Source: Vespula vulgaris
Taxonomy: Eukaryota > Arthropoda > Insecta > Hymenoptera > Vespidae
Assembly (NCBI RefSeq): GCF_905475345.1
Contig: NC_066604.1
Location: 2,677,001 to 2,741,000, forward strand
Direction: 5' to 3'
DNA length: 64,000 nucleotides
Shown here: piece by piece, positions 41,301 to 50,942 of the stretch
Numbering within the stretch: the stretch's first letter is position 1
Layout of the letters: each line of letters opens with the position of its first letter
Program-made: the position numbers and the translations under genes
The notes under the pieces: generated by a model
Databases searched by the model: none
The model's input: the letters and a program-made list of their open reading frames with translations, nothing else
What the model was told of the DNA's origin: nothing

Positions 41301-42390
41301 CTCGAAAGTAAAAAATGAGGGAACAAAAATCTCGAAGGACTTCAACAAGTATATACTTTTAAAGAGATTCAAACATTATTAGAATTTAAAAGTTAACAAG
41401 CTGTTAAAAAAAGTCGTGCATTTTTGAGTTTTTCCATGAATACCCATGAAAATATTATACGCTCGAACTATATTTATACAAGTAGGCAAAATATGTAGTA
41501 CGCGAGATCTTTTTTAATTAATTATTAATTTTTTATTTCTCTTTCATCTCATTATCTCTTCTCGTATCCTTAGTTTCGCATATCTCATCCACACGCGTAT
41601 TTACGACATAACGTGTCTCGATATCATAGTGTGTGTATATTTATTTATATGTATATATATATGTATATTATATTTACAAGAGATAAAAGAGAAGCTACGG
41701 ATAACTTCATAATAGTATATGATATGCATCGTTCGATCCCGAACAATCGTCATATTATTTATTTATTTGTTTTTTTATTTGCTTGTTTGTTATCGCTAAC
41801 GACGAAACGAAAACGTATGCTTTCAGCTCTTGATCGTCAAATACACGGCCAAATCCAATTAGTATGCTCTCATCAAATCGAAAGTAAGCTTCTTTGCAAA
41901 TAAATAAAAATTGAAGAGAAAAGAAAGAACGACTTTCTAGCCAACGTTAATGATCATCGTGATCGTACATCACATCGAAAGCACGTTCATACATGATATA
42001 ATAGGTACATATATAAATTTATAACAAATTTCTTTTTGACTCCAACAGAAGTAGAATCTTTCTTTCATTATTTTTTTTCGACTTGTTTTCGTATATTTTT
42101 ATTTTATTTCATTTTTTTTTATATTTTTTATTATTATTTTCTGTTTATCATTATTTTTTATCATTATTTTTTATTATCATTTTTTATTATCATTTTTTGT
42201 AGTTTTTCAAAGTACGTAGAAGACACGGAATCAACGGTACTATTTCTAAACAAATAATCCATTTATCTTGCTTTTATTTTCTCTTAGATATGTCAGAGTG
42301 ATCGTAAGATTCGTCTGATCTCATTGCAATAAATATCTTGAATGACATTAACTACCAGCTATTTCAAACATTATTTTATTTTATTTTTTT

Positions 42391-42420
42391 TTGTTTTGTT
42401 TTGTTTTGTTTTGTTTTGTT
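42391..42420. repeat. (TTTTG)n pentanucleotide repeat
   Basis: Six TTTTG units lie in tandem after a T-rich run, within the ChAT intron. Confidence 0.9.
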
Positions 42421-42934
42421 CATTTTATTTTTAGAGGCCAGCTCGTAAAAATGATACGAGAGGAATATTATCTTGGATGTATTCACGTTACATGTATATA
42501 CTTTTCCATTTTTTATCTTTTTTTTTTTTGTTTGTTAAGATTAAATACACACTTTTCTGAGTTTAAAGTTACACATACGTTATAAGTTTCGCGTTACAAC
42601 GGAGATTTAAAAATTGTTACATTCAGGCACTGTAAACTCAAAGCACTCATGACGATTATAAAGGCCGCGACGAGTCAAAAGTTGTAATAATATATAATTC
42701 TGTAATTTTTATATTTAAAAATTAAAAATTAAAAATTTTGTAAGTTTGGATTAGCTAAGTTGGAAAGCAGGGTATAATGTATAAATAAAAATGTTTTGGG
42801 ATTTGATTAATCGAGATAATAAGGCAATGTGATAGGAGCAGCGTTATTAGAAATAAGATTTGAAAACCCGTAACACGGCCTCCTTATTACGATGAAAATA
42901 CACCAAATTTAGTGTTTCAATCGCACTTATGCTA

Positions 42935-43947
42935 GTAATTGATTTAATTGTTCCGCGTAACACGTCACTGAATATTGTCGAGTAGATACGAACATGCCTT
43001 GAACTCGTTCGTGAAACTTAAAATGAATAATTAAATTTGTATCAAATAAATAATTAAATCAATAAATAAATAAATCAATAAATACCATCGAGAAATACGT
43101 ATACGAAATATATTGGAAAAAAATTTAGCTGATTTTTTTCTAATTCATATATATTTTTTTAAATTTTGATAATAATTGAATTTTATTAATATTGATATAA
43201 AACGAAATTGAATTTTCAAACGAAATAAAAATATTCACTTTTTATCTTCGTTTAACGAAAAAATATTTTATTACAAAGTAATTGATTTAATTGTTCCGCG
43301 TAACACGTCACTGAATATTGTCGAGTAGATACGAACATGCCTTGAACTCGTTCGTAAAACTTAAAATGAATAATTAAATTTGTATCAAATAAATAATTAA
43401 ATCAATAAATAATTAAATCAATAAATACCATCGAGAAATACGTATACGAAATATATTGGAAAAAAATTTAGCTGATTTTTTTCGAATTCATATGTATTTT
43501 TTTAAATTTTGATAATAATTGAATTTTATTAATATTGATATAAAACGAAATTGAATTTTCAAACGAAATAAAAATATTCACTTTTTATCTTCGTTTAACG
43601 AAAAAATATTTTATTACAAAGTAATTGATTTAATTGTTCCGCGTAACACGTCACTGAATATTGTCGAGTAGATACGAACATGCCTTGAACTCGTTCGTAA
43701 AACTTAAAATGAATAATTAAATTTGTATCAAATAAATAATTAAATCAATAAATACCATCGAGAAATACGTATACGAAATATATTGGAAAAAAATTTAGCT
43801 GATTTTTTTCGAATTCATATGTATTTTTTTAAATTTTGATAATAATTGAATTTTATTAATATTGATATAAAACGAAATTGAATTTTCAAACGAAATAAAA
43901 ATATTCACTTTTTATCTTCGTTTAACGAAAAAATATTTTATTACAAA
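42935..43947. repeat. Tandem triplication of a 343-bp unit
   Basis: Three head-to-tail copies start at 42935, 43278 and 43621, with lengths 343, 343 and about 327 bp. They are nearly identical over their whole length. Differences are a few substitutions and one 16-bp length change in an AAATCAATAAATAATT-type stretch. Each unit has a CpG-containing core of about 90 bp, beginning GTAATTGATTTAATTGTTCC, followed by AT-rich sequence. The near identity points to recent expansion or to homogenisation. Confidence 0.97.
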
Positions 43948-43975
43948 GTTTCCCCCACGAGTTTATCGGCTAATA

Positions 43976-43978
<3 letters not shown>

Positions 43979-44016
<38 letters not shown>
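43979..44016. repeat. (TA)n microsatellite
   Basis: A pure TA dinucleotide run of about 19 units lies about 30 bp after the end of the 343-bp tandem repeat. Confidence 0.9.
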
Positions 44017-44021
<5 letters not shown>

Positions 44022-44476
44022 TAACATGTATATACATACATATATAGAGACATCGTACATACGTCTAATTTGAAATGATATCTAAATGAACGTGACTCGA
44101 ATTTTGGACACCTTCGATAAGGAAAGTAAATTGATGAAAATACAGATATGTTTTTCCTAATATTGCATCTTCTCGTTAGTGTAAAAGTACTTAAAGTTAA
44201 CGTTAGTTAACCCTAGAGGTACTTTATCACTGAACGTTTGAATAATAGACATTTTTCGAAAGTGTCTCTTTTTCTATCGAATGAAATTATATATTATTAA
44301 AGCCTTAGTATCTAGATCTCTCTTGGATGCCTTAACTAATGATATGGTATTTCAATTCAGCAATGAAAATGGTTTAAAAGAAACAATAAAAACGGAAAAC
44401 TTGCCTATGGCAATCCGTGAAAGAAGGTCCTTGCTGAGTGGAAGCCTTCATACGCGGATATCTCCTTCTCTTTCGA

Positions 44477-44482
44477 TTTATT
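44477..44482 (-). terminator. VAChT: Candidate VAChT polyadenylation signal (AATAAA)
   Basis: TTTATT on the plus strand reads AATAAA on the minus strand, about 820 nt downstream of the VAChT stop codon. It is the nearest canonical hexamer I noticed, in an AT-rich region where such hexamers arise by chance. Use in vivo is inferred only. Confidence 0.25.
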
Positions 44483-45301
44483 CACACAGTGTAGAAGTAA
44501 TTGATATCACTCTCTCTCTCTCTTCCTTTCTTTCGTTCATTCTCACGTATTCTCTCTTTCTCTCTTAGCACCATCTTTTCTTCAAGCGATTCTTCTAACC
44601 ATAATCGTTTCGCCCATCCTTCATAACTAACGGTTCCCTGGTGGTAGTCGTATAATTCATTAAATTACACTCAAAGGAACGTTAATCTCGCCTTTTTCGA
44701 ATTCTACTAATCGCATATTTTAAAGCTGAGACTCGAAATTGTAAAACACTAGCTGCTGATTTCTTTCTCTCTTTCACTTGTCTCTCTCTCCCTCTTTCTC
44801 TCCCTTGTTCCGGTATTTTTTAACAATCCGTGATTAATCAATCCTTCTTTGGATGTATGCATTTCAGGCCAACGGTATCTTTTAGCAAGTAGATTTATAT
44901 TGAATTCATTAAACAAGCAAATTATAGATGTAACGTGTATGATTGCACTGGCCTGATTATTAATTTTCTTCTCTGCTGCGGAATATTGAAGCAGCGGATT
45001 CTTATAACGATATTAGATCGGTTATATGATAACGTTGAGAGATTCGTTGTGTGTTATCATTTTCTTCTTTTATCGTAAAATATATATGTATGAAGCACTG
45101 AAAATCGAAAAAGCGCGAGTATACCAATGGGATTTGAACTGATTACAAAATGAAGAGATGTCCTATCATGCTTTATGAGACATCATTTTTTTCTTTGCTC
45201 ATAACTGGAAGCCTATCTTTCGAAGACTAGTCTCGAACACTCGATGTCGATCAGGATCATAAGTTATCCCGAATATACTTTTATGAACCGCTGAAGGATG
45301 A

Positions 45302-47110
45302 CTAATACAATCCTTGCCTAAAAGGATTGCTGTCACCGGCTGGTCTTTGCTGTTCGACTACATCGAGAGGAGCCCTTCTGAATGGATTCACATCCATTTG
45401 CGATCCCCGTTGCTCCGGCATCTCCTGTTGTGCATAAGGTTGTTGTTGCGGTAGTTGTTGTTGCGGTTGTTGTACATAACCGATTGGTTGAGCATAATTT
45501 AAAGGTCCTTGCTGTTGTTGGTCGTACGTAAGAGCTTGTTGCTCGTAACTACTAGCTTGATTATAAGCAGGAGCTCCGACGTTTTGACTGTATCCACTTT
45601 GTTCGTATCCCGAACTCTGCATGGTCTGATAATTTGGATCATAATGTTGATCGACGTTCGTTTCCATTCGAGTTTGATTCAAACGACTACCAAGTTCACC
45701 GGATATCGGTCTTTGCTCTTGAAGTACATAAGTTTGATATTCTTTGTCGGGTGAATCCTGCATCAATATGTCAGCTTCGTCATGGAAGGGCTTGAAATCG
45801 TAGATATGTCGGAGATAATAAAGAACAGGTGCATAGAGAAGATTTGAAAAGGCTATGCCAATGTTAAGAGCCGTAAATCCGATCGCTTCGACGACACCAC
45901 CTGCTATTATAGGACCGACTGCGTACGCAATGCTGTAGGAAATGTCTGCAATGGCATAGATACTGCCGTAAACCGACACGTATCTGACATCCACGAGATA
46001 TCCAAGCGTCGGTAAGAGAGCAGTGTCGATAAGAGCAATGCCAAAGCAAATTCCACAAATCGGGATCATCAAGGCCGTGTACGAGGTCGAGAATGGAATG
46101 ATGAAGCAGCAAAGACCTTCCAGAGCAAGACCGCCGGCTGCCATTAACCACGTATGTTGAGGATACTGTTTCGCCATTTTGACGGTGATTACGACGCCGA
46201 AGACGTGAGGGAAGAATGCTGGTAGCCAGATCATACCCATCTTCCAATAATCGTGAGTTATATCGTGATCCTCCATCCAAAGTGAAATGGTTGGTTCCAA
46301 GAAAGCCAACGCTACGTTCGACATCATGAGAGCACCAGCACATACCGCGATATAGGGATCCATTAAAAGTCGCCAGATTGGTATCGTCGGCGCGCGTTCG
46401 CGATGTCTTTCCTTCAACTGTTCCTTCATAGGTTTCATTACTAGCAGTAACATAAAACCATCGGCCAAGCTGACGAAAGCCAATATCAAGAACGGCATCT
46501 CCTTACCAGCGAACTGATACAAAGCACCACCAAATGGCGGAGCTACCAAGCAGCCGAAACTTATGAAGGCCAAAGCTATTCCAAGAGCTTTCGAACGTTC
46601 CGATTCTTCGGTGAATCGATCGGCTATCATAGCAAGACCAGAAGTGTCCGCGAAAGCCGAACCCACTCCTTGAAGACTTCTAGCAAAGAACAGTACACCA
46701 TAGCTCCTGCCGCAAGCGAATACGGCCGTCGATAGGAACATGATGCACAAGCCTATCATCATTGGAATATCGTAACCGATTTTATCGATTAGCGCACCCG
46801 AAAACGGATTCACCATCAGTTGTACGATCGCTTTAGACGCGAATAACACTCCCGTTGCCGAGTCTTGTCCATGATGGGATACCGGAATGGTTTCATTGCC
46901 TTCTTCGCCTTCTTCCCCATACGAATTGACGTATTTCAAATAATGCGGAATTATCGGTACGATCACCATATACAGCATGTTGTCGAGTAGTAATGCCACC
47001 GATACGATCACCAGGACGAGCTTACGTTGAGCACTTGGCTCTCGTAGCCTCGTCCAAATGATTTCTTTTAGCTCGCCAATCTCCATGTTGATTATCGGTA
47101 GCGTCGTCAT
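45302..47110 (-). CDS. VAChT: Vesicular acetylcholine transporter (VAChT), single-exon, complete
   Basis: VAChT is an H+/acetylcholine antiporter of the major facilitator superfamily (SLC18 group) in synaptic-vesicle membranes. The CDS encodes 602 residues and ends with TAG. I chose the ATG at 47110: the same frame has an earlier stop in the leader, and A is at -3. The N-terminal segment TLPIINMEIGELKEIIW resembles other insect VAChTs. Visible hallmarks are LLLDNMLYMVIVPIIP in TM1 with D43, a glycosylation site NET at 72-74 in the first luminal loop, RSLQGVGSAFADTSGLAM (144-161), LAFLEPTISLWM (268-279), and D362 and D389 in FGIALIDTALLPT and YAIADISYS. D362 and D389 are 27 residues apart, as are D398 and D425 of rat VAChT. 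The cytosolic tail from about 436 has an acidic dileucine-like DEADILMQD, a Q/Y-rich stretch (about 484-568) and NPF motifs at 575-577 and 595-597. The gene lies within a ChAT intron on the same strand. Confidence 0.97.
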   Translation of the reverse strand: MTTLPIINMEIGELKEIIWTRLREPSAQRKLVLVIVSVALLLDNMLYMVIVPIIPHYLKYVNSYGEEGEEGNETIPVSHHGQDSATGVLFASKAIVQLMVNPFSGALIDKIGYDIPMMIGLCIMFLSTAVFACGRSYGVLFFARSLQGVGSAFADTSGLAMIADRFTEESERSKALGIALAFISFGCLVAPPFGGALYQFAGKEMPFLILAFVSLADGFMLLLVMKPMKEQLKERHRERAPTIPIWRLLMDPYIAVCAGALMMSNVALAFLEPTISLWMEDHDITHDYWKMGMIWLPAFFPHVFGVVITVKMAKQYPQHTWLMAAGGLALEGLCCFIIPFSTSYTALMIPICGICFGIALIDTALLPTLGYLVDVRYVSVYGSIYAIADISYSIAYAVGPIIAGGVVEAIGFTALNIGIAFSNLLYAPVLYYLRHIYDFKPFHDEADILMQDSPDKEYQTYVLQEQRPISGELGSRLNQTRMETNVDQHYDPNYQTMQSSGYEQSGYSQNVGAPAYNQASSYEQQALTYDQQQQGPLNYAQPIGYVQQPQQQLPQQQPYAQQEMPEQRGSQMDVNPFRRAPLDVVEQQRPAGDSNPFRQGLY

Positions 47111-47266
47111 CGTGTAGCTGATTTGCCGGAACAAGCAGAATCCAGAATTCGTCGGCGGACCTTAGCGATGGTAGTAGAACTAATGAGAGGAATTAATCGC
47201 GATCAGCTTGTGCGACCTTGAGAGCGAGCTTGACGAGGAGATCGTCGCGATTGGACCGGGGGTAAC
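47111..47266 (-). other. VAChT: VAChT 5' UTR up to candidate splice acceptor
   Basis: On the minus strand a GATCTGTTGTAG acceptor-like site precedes 47266. It is followed by 156 nt without any ATG before the VAChT start at 47110, with an in-frame TAA about 17 codons upstream of that ATG. In other animals VAChT mRNA is made by splicing a leader shared with ChAT onto the VAChT exon, so an acceptor here is expected. Its exact position is inferred from sequence only. Confidence 0.45.
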
Positions 47267-47511
47267 CTACAACAGATCACCGAGTTGATACGATTAAATG
47301 CCGCGAAATCTTGATATACTTTCGATACATGTTGAACAGATTATTCTCTCGCTCGTCTTTCTTTCCACTTGCATCATATTTTTGTTTTTCTTTGTCGTTT
47401 CCTCGAGCTTCGTTTTGGCATAAGCTAGGATTTAGCGACACGCGATAGTTGGCAAGAAAAAAAGGGGAGCCCTGAGCCGGCCTGGTCAGCGCATAAAACG
47501 ATTCTTCTCTT

Positions 47512-47547
<36 letters not shown>

Positions 47548-48271
47548 GTTTCGGCTCACCCGACCCGACGTTACGCGAGATCCTCGTCATCGTTATAAGA
47601 AGACACGAAAGAACCCTCGAGGCAAAGCTTTCGGCTGATTTACACACGCACTTCTGCAAGGGTTCATAGTAAGAGTTAACACGACACCCCGGGTGGAGAC
47701 TCCCCCTCGACACGGCGTCGCGCTATGATAGACTTTCTTTCTCTTTCTCTCTCTCTCTGTCACTCTCTCTCTGTCACTCTCTCTCTGTCACTCTCTCTCT
47801 TTCTCTCTCTCTTTCACTCTCGCAGTCTCTTTTTGGTATCGGGTTACCGAAGATAAAAACACAGAAGTCGTGGCTGAAAACGGGGTCGACCGTGCGCTTT
47901 GTCAGAAGGGTCTCTGTTAATTACTCGACCAGTCTTTCACGGAAAATCAATCGAACAGGATGAAGATCTTCATGAAGAAATATAATACATTACTGAAGTA
48001 TCGATTGTGTTATGCGTAGAAAGACTACGTTCTGAAAGCTGAAGTTACATATATATATCGATCGAGGTTGGAGATCAGCTTAAACCCCACGAATTATTGT
48101 TGGCGGAGACCCTCGTTTATTAATTACGAAGGATAATTGTAACGAGAAAGGGGTTGCTGTTGCTTTAAGCCTCCGTGTTACAATATAGTGAGAGGTAGTT
48201 GACGAAGCAAGGAAGGAAGGAAGAAAGAAAGAAAGAAAAAGGGATGAGAAAATCAAAAGTAGTTGACTTAC
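47267..48271 (-). other. ChAT: ChAT intron B-C, portion 5' of VAChT, with a candidate leader exon
   Basis: This lies between ChAT exon B and the VAChT acceptor. It holds CT microsatellites (about 47505-47550 and 47728-47825, the latter with CTGTCA units). It also holds a GC-richer block (47560-47720) with an exon-like segment at 47560-47653, flanked by an ACCCTTGCAG acceptor-like and a GGTGAGCC donor-like site on the minus strand. That 94-nt segment would break the ChAT frame if inserted between B and C. If real, it would be a VAChT-specific leader exon. No protein-coding gene is evident. Confidence 0.4.
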
Positions 48272-48469
48272 CAGAATTGTTAGCAAATCTCTGCCTGAGG
48301 GAATTGGCGAGTCGTTGGGGACCCGCTAAGGTCGGAAGTCCAGCGAATAAACCGCTCAGAGTCGCAGCGACGTCAGATCGGTTTTCCTCCGTCGAATCAT
48401 TCACAGAGGACTCCTTGGCTCCTCGCGTCCTCGGGCCCTCCACCTTTTCAGTCGAATCGACAACCGAGC
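48272..48469 (-). CDS. ChAT: Choline O-acetyltransferase, exon B (N-terminal extension)
   Basis: This 198-bp exon lies between a TTCTGTTTAG acceptor and a GTAAGT donor at 48271. Two leading bases finish a Ser codon begun in exon A, then 65 codons follow, then one base begins a Glu codon finished in exon C, so both joins preserve the frame. The peptide is hydrophilic at first (SVVDSTEKVEGPRTRG) and includes LFAGLPTLAGPQRLANSLRQ near its end. I know no domain for it. There is no ATG in this frame. A GTG at 48443 (A at -3, G at +4) is a plausible non-AUG start. The donor at 48271 opens the intron that contains VAChT, so this exon marks ChAT-type splicing of the locus. Confidence 0.8.
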
Positions 48470-48619
48470 CTAAACAGAATAAAAAACGTATTAAACATAT
48501 TTTCTTGAAAAATCCTTATCGAAATATTTCTCAATTCTTGTGCAAAGATATTGAAATATATAAGAAGAAAAGAAAAAAGATAAAAGCAGATTAAAAGATA
48601 GACTTGAAATTGAACTTAC
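48470..48619 (-). other. ChAT: Short ChAT intron A-B (150 bp)
   Basis: This small AT-rich intron has a GTAAGTTC donor at 48619 and a TTCTGTTTAG acceptor ending at 48470. Removing it joins ...CTC TTC GAT ACT A with GC TCG GTT GTC and keeps the frame open through exon B. Confidence 0.75.
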
Positions 48620-48779
48620 TAGTATCGAAGAGCTCCGGATGGCTAGGGTGTCTCGGCGTGTCTATCCTTCGGGGTAGCTTTCCAACGTCTGCCTGGAGGT
48701 TCTCCCCGCCACAGAGAATGCAGCACCCTCGTTTCGCCTCCGCACCTAGCGGAGCTTGAGTGGAAGAGCTTCTATCCAA
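48620..48779 (-). CDS. ChAT: Choline O-acetyltransferase, exon A (5' coding limit uncertain, no AUG)
   Basis: The GC-rich ChAT frame stays open from just after a TAG at 48818-48816 to a GTAAGT donor at 48619. The peptide includes APLGAEAKRGCCILCGG and ends PSHPELFDTS, with one base left for exon B. There is no ATG in this frame after the TAG. The given 5' end is a TTG with G at -3 and G at +4, one of several possible near-cognate starts. A CTG at 48806 is upstream of it in the same frame, and a GTG at 48443 lies in exon B. From this TTG, exons A to D give 214 continuous codons. Alternatively an upstream exon splices in after the TAG, for example at an AG ending 48796. I recognise no domain; the Cys cluster CCxxC is notable. 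Confidence 0.65.
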
Positions 48780-48915
48780 GGCGCAGTCGCCAACACTAGA
48801 ATTCAGGGATTGGTGCTACCATGGTCGTGTGTCAGCCCCCAAACCCTCCACCATCGACGAGGATTCCTCTCTACACTCCGCTACCGTTCGTCGTGCTTCG
48901 TTCGTGCTTGCCGAT
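48780..48915 (-). promoter_or_regulatory. ChAT: ChAT leader with two short upstream reading frames
   Basis: A TTCCTCCGATAG acceptor-like site precedes 48915 after a long pyrimidine tract on the minus strand. The leader contains an ATG at 48854 in the ChAT frame, which stops at TAG (48818-48816) after 12 codons. A second ATG at 48822 is in a strong context (A at -3, G at +4) in another frame and stops after 8 codons at 48796. Both should reduce ribosome access to the ChAT frame. Whether this is leader or intron depends on the true transcript start, which the sequence does not show. Confidence 0.4.
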
Positions 48916-48950
48916 CTATCGGAGGAACCAGAGGGATGAAAAGAGAGAGA

Positions 48951-49031
<81 letters not shown>

Positions 49032-49170
49032 AGAGAGAGTGAGAGAGAGAGTGAGAGAGAGTGAGAGAGAGAGAGAGAGACAGAGGGGGTGAGAGAGGTT
49101 GGCACCAGGTATGACGACGTCGGTCGATGCTGCGCGGTATTTCTGGCGCCAGGTCGATATGGGCTTTACC
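48916..49170 (-). other. Candidate leader intron with long (GA)n tract and upstream donor
   Basis: A donor-like ATACAG-GTAAAG on the minus strand (exon end 49170) and the acceptor-like site at 48917-48916 could bound a 254-bp intron. The (GA)n tract on the plus strand (about 48943-49082) would be its pyrimidine tract. If so, a non-coding first exon ends at 49170 and could also be spliced to VAChT. This is a sequence-only inference, and the GA tract can equally be plain microsatellite DNA upstream of the promoter. Confidence 0.3.
48943..49082. repeat. (GA)n microsatellite
   Basis: This is a long GA run with GATA and GTGA interruptions, directly upstream of the ChAT 5' exons. Open frames across it on both strands are repeat translations. 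Confidence 0.92.
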
Positions 49171-50027
49171 TGTATCACCACTAGCTCTTTCTCTCTCTCT
49201 CTCCCTCTCCCTCTCTCTCTTCCTCTCCTTCACCCTCTCCGTCACCCTCTCCCTCTCCTTATCCCTCTTTCTTTCTCTCTCTTCTCTAAAGGTATATTAT
49301 ATCTATTTCTCTTTCTCTCCCGGTCTCAAGCAAAAGAGGTTCTCCGCACGGACAGTGGCTTCTTCGATTTTTCTTCTGGTTTTTTAATGTGATTGTACTT
49401 TTTTATTTTTTTATTTTTTATCTTATTTTATCTTATTTTATTTTTTTTTTAAGAGGACAATAGCTTTTTGAATACATCGACCACGAGGATAATACTGTTT
49501 TCTTTTTTTTTTCTTTTTCTTTTTTTTAAGGAATATTTAGGGGAAAAAAATACACACGTTTTTATCATCTTTCTAGTTTATTTTAAGCAACATACAGATA
49601 AATAAAATTTATAATATAGTTGATAAACATAAATGTATAGAGCTCGATGCAGTATTTAAGATATGTTTACCTAAGGGTAGTTGAGAATCACCATGATCAA
49701 ATTGGTAGATGGTGGAGGTGAACAGTCGGGGTGATCGAGATTGCGTAACGGCCTCGCGCTACTAAACGAAATCGACAAAATCAATCGGATAAACTAATTT
49801 AAGTCGTATCTCGAATATTTCCAAAATCTTGTTATTTTGACAGGATCATTTCGTAGATGGGACATCGTTTATGTCGTCTAACATATTTTTTTTTTTTTTT
49901 CATTTCGTTTTTTTGCCATTTTATTCGGAAAGGAAGGAAAGATCCGAAAGTAAGTAGAGAGAAATAATGAAAAATATCGTTCCTTCTCTAAGCTATATAT
50001 ATCTTCTCTTTCTCTTTCCCTCCCTCT

Positions 50028-50037
<10 letters not shown>

Positions 50038-50114
<77 letters not shown>
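50038..50114. repeat. (CT)n microsatellite, about 38 units
   Basis: This is one of the longest pure dinucleotide runs in the window, uninterrupted TC for about 77 bp after CCCTC-type units. Confidence 0.95.
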
Positions 50115-50115
<1 letters not shown>

Positions 50116-50908
50116 ACGAACGGAAGAGATTAAAAATACACGCTTCGCTTCTCTCCACATCGACTTGTAAAAGTTGAACATTGTTTAATCGGATAGATTC
50201 TTTTATCTCTTTTTCGCTCAGAAAATATGTTCGTTCAATAGAAATTTTCGTAAAAATTCTACCATTATATCATTAAAAATTTTTTTTATACATATACATG
50301 CATGTCCGTATGTAGATCTATGTTTTATATGAGAGAAACATCGTTGAAGTTTCCAGTAAGGAAAGAAAGCTCGATATCGGAGCAAGCTTTCATTGAAGTC
50401 TTTCTGCGACGGAAAGGAAACGAAATATACATATATTTTCTATCTCTTTTGAAATCATGAATACATTATTTTCTATTAACAACACTCTTTTAAATGTACA
50501 AATTAGAAATACGTAAAATTGATTAATTTTGATCGCAGGATCAAGGCTATAAATATAAAAGAGTTATTAAGTAAGATTAGCCTACTTTCTTAAGATTTAT
50601 TTTCATCGTTTTTATCTTATAAAGGAAGAGATTATGAGTTAAGCCTAGTCAAGTCTCCTCGATATTGAGTTGGAGTAAATCAAAGACTCGATTAGTCTTC
50701 AACATTATCAATACGTGTGTGTATATATATACATATATGCATAGATAAATATATACTTATATATATCGTGATGAAAGGAGGAAGAGTAAAATATATATTA
50801 TATTTTGCAAGCTATACGTCATTTGTTTATCTTCTATTTATCTCTTCTCTTTAGTCGTTAAAGGCGGGAGCGCCTATAAACGTTACAAACATCGTGCCAT
50901 ACAGCTTT

Positions 50909-50942
50909 TTATTTTATTTTATTTTATTTTATTTTTTATTTT
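50909..50942. repeat. (TTTTA)n pentanucleotide repeat
   Basis: Several TTTTA units occur in tandem, ending in a longer T run. Confidence 0.85.

Larger units (their letters stand above)
23921..45301 (-). other. ChAT: ChAT intron B-C, portion 3' of VAChT
   Basis: This is intronic for ChAT, and its right end should hold the VAChT 3' UTR. I see no supportable gene. It contains GA-rich microsatellites (28000-28122, 28723-28862), a CT run (28949-28993), a 9-bp repeat at 30376, a five-copy degenerate repeat at 31420-31985, an AT-rich and CpG-poorer block at about 32600-38100, a structured GC-rich island at 38150-38372, a three-copy 343-bp repeat at 42935-43947 and a TA run at 43979-44016. Several open frames of 80-143 codons (near 24544, 29498, 35427 and 44281) are discussed separately and are not called. 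Confidence 0.7.

Noticed and set aside
44281..44568. 95-codon plus-strand frame starting at a real ATG
   Set aside because: It ends in a CT microsatellite, has no recognisable content and probably overlaps the VAChT 3' UTR on the other strand.
45864..46343. 159-codon open frame on the minus strand inside VAChT
   Set aside because: It is an out-of-frame shadow of the well-supported VAChT coding sequence.
47111..47134. Eight extra in-frame codons upstream of the VAChT ATG, starting at TTG
   Set aside because: TTG is not needed: a good-context ATG follows at 47110 and matches the N-terminal length of other VAChTs.
48943..49245. Several 74-121-codon Ser/Leu or Arg/Glu frames upstream of ChAT
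   Set aside because: They are translations of the (GA)n tract in different frames.
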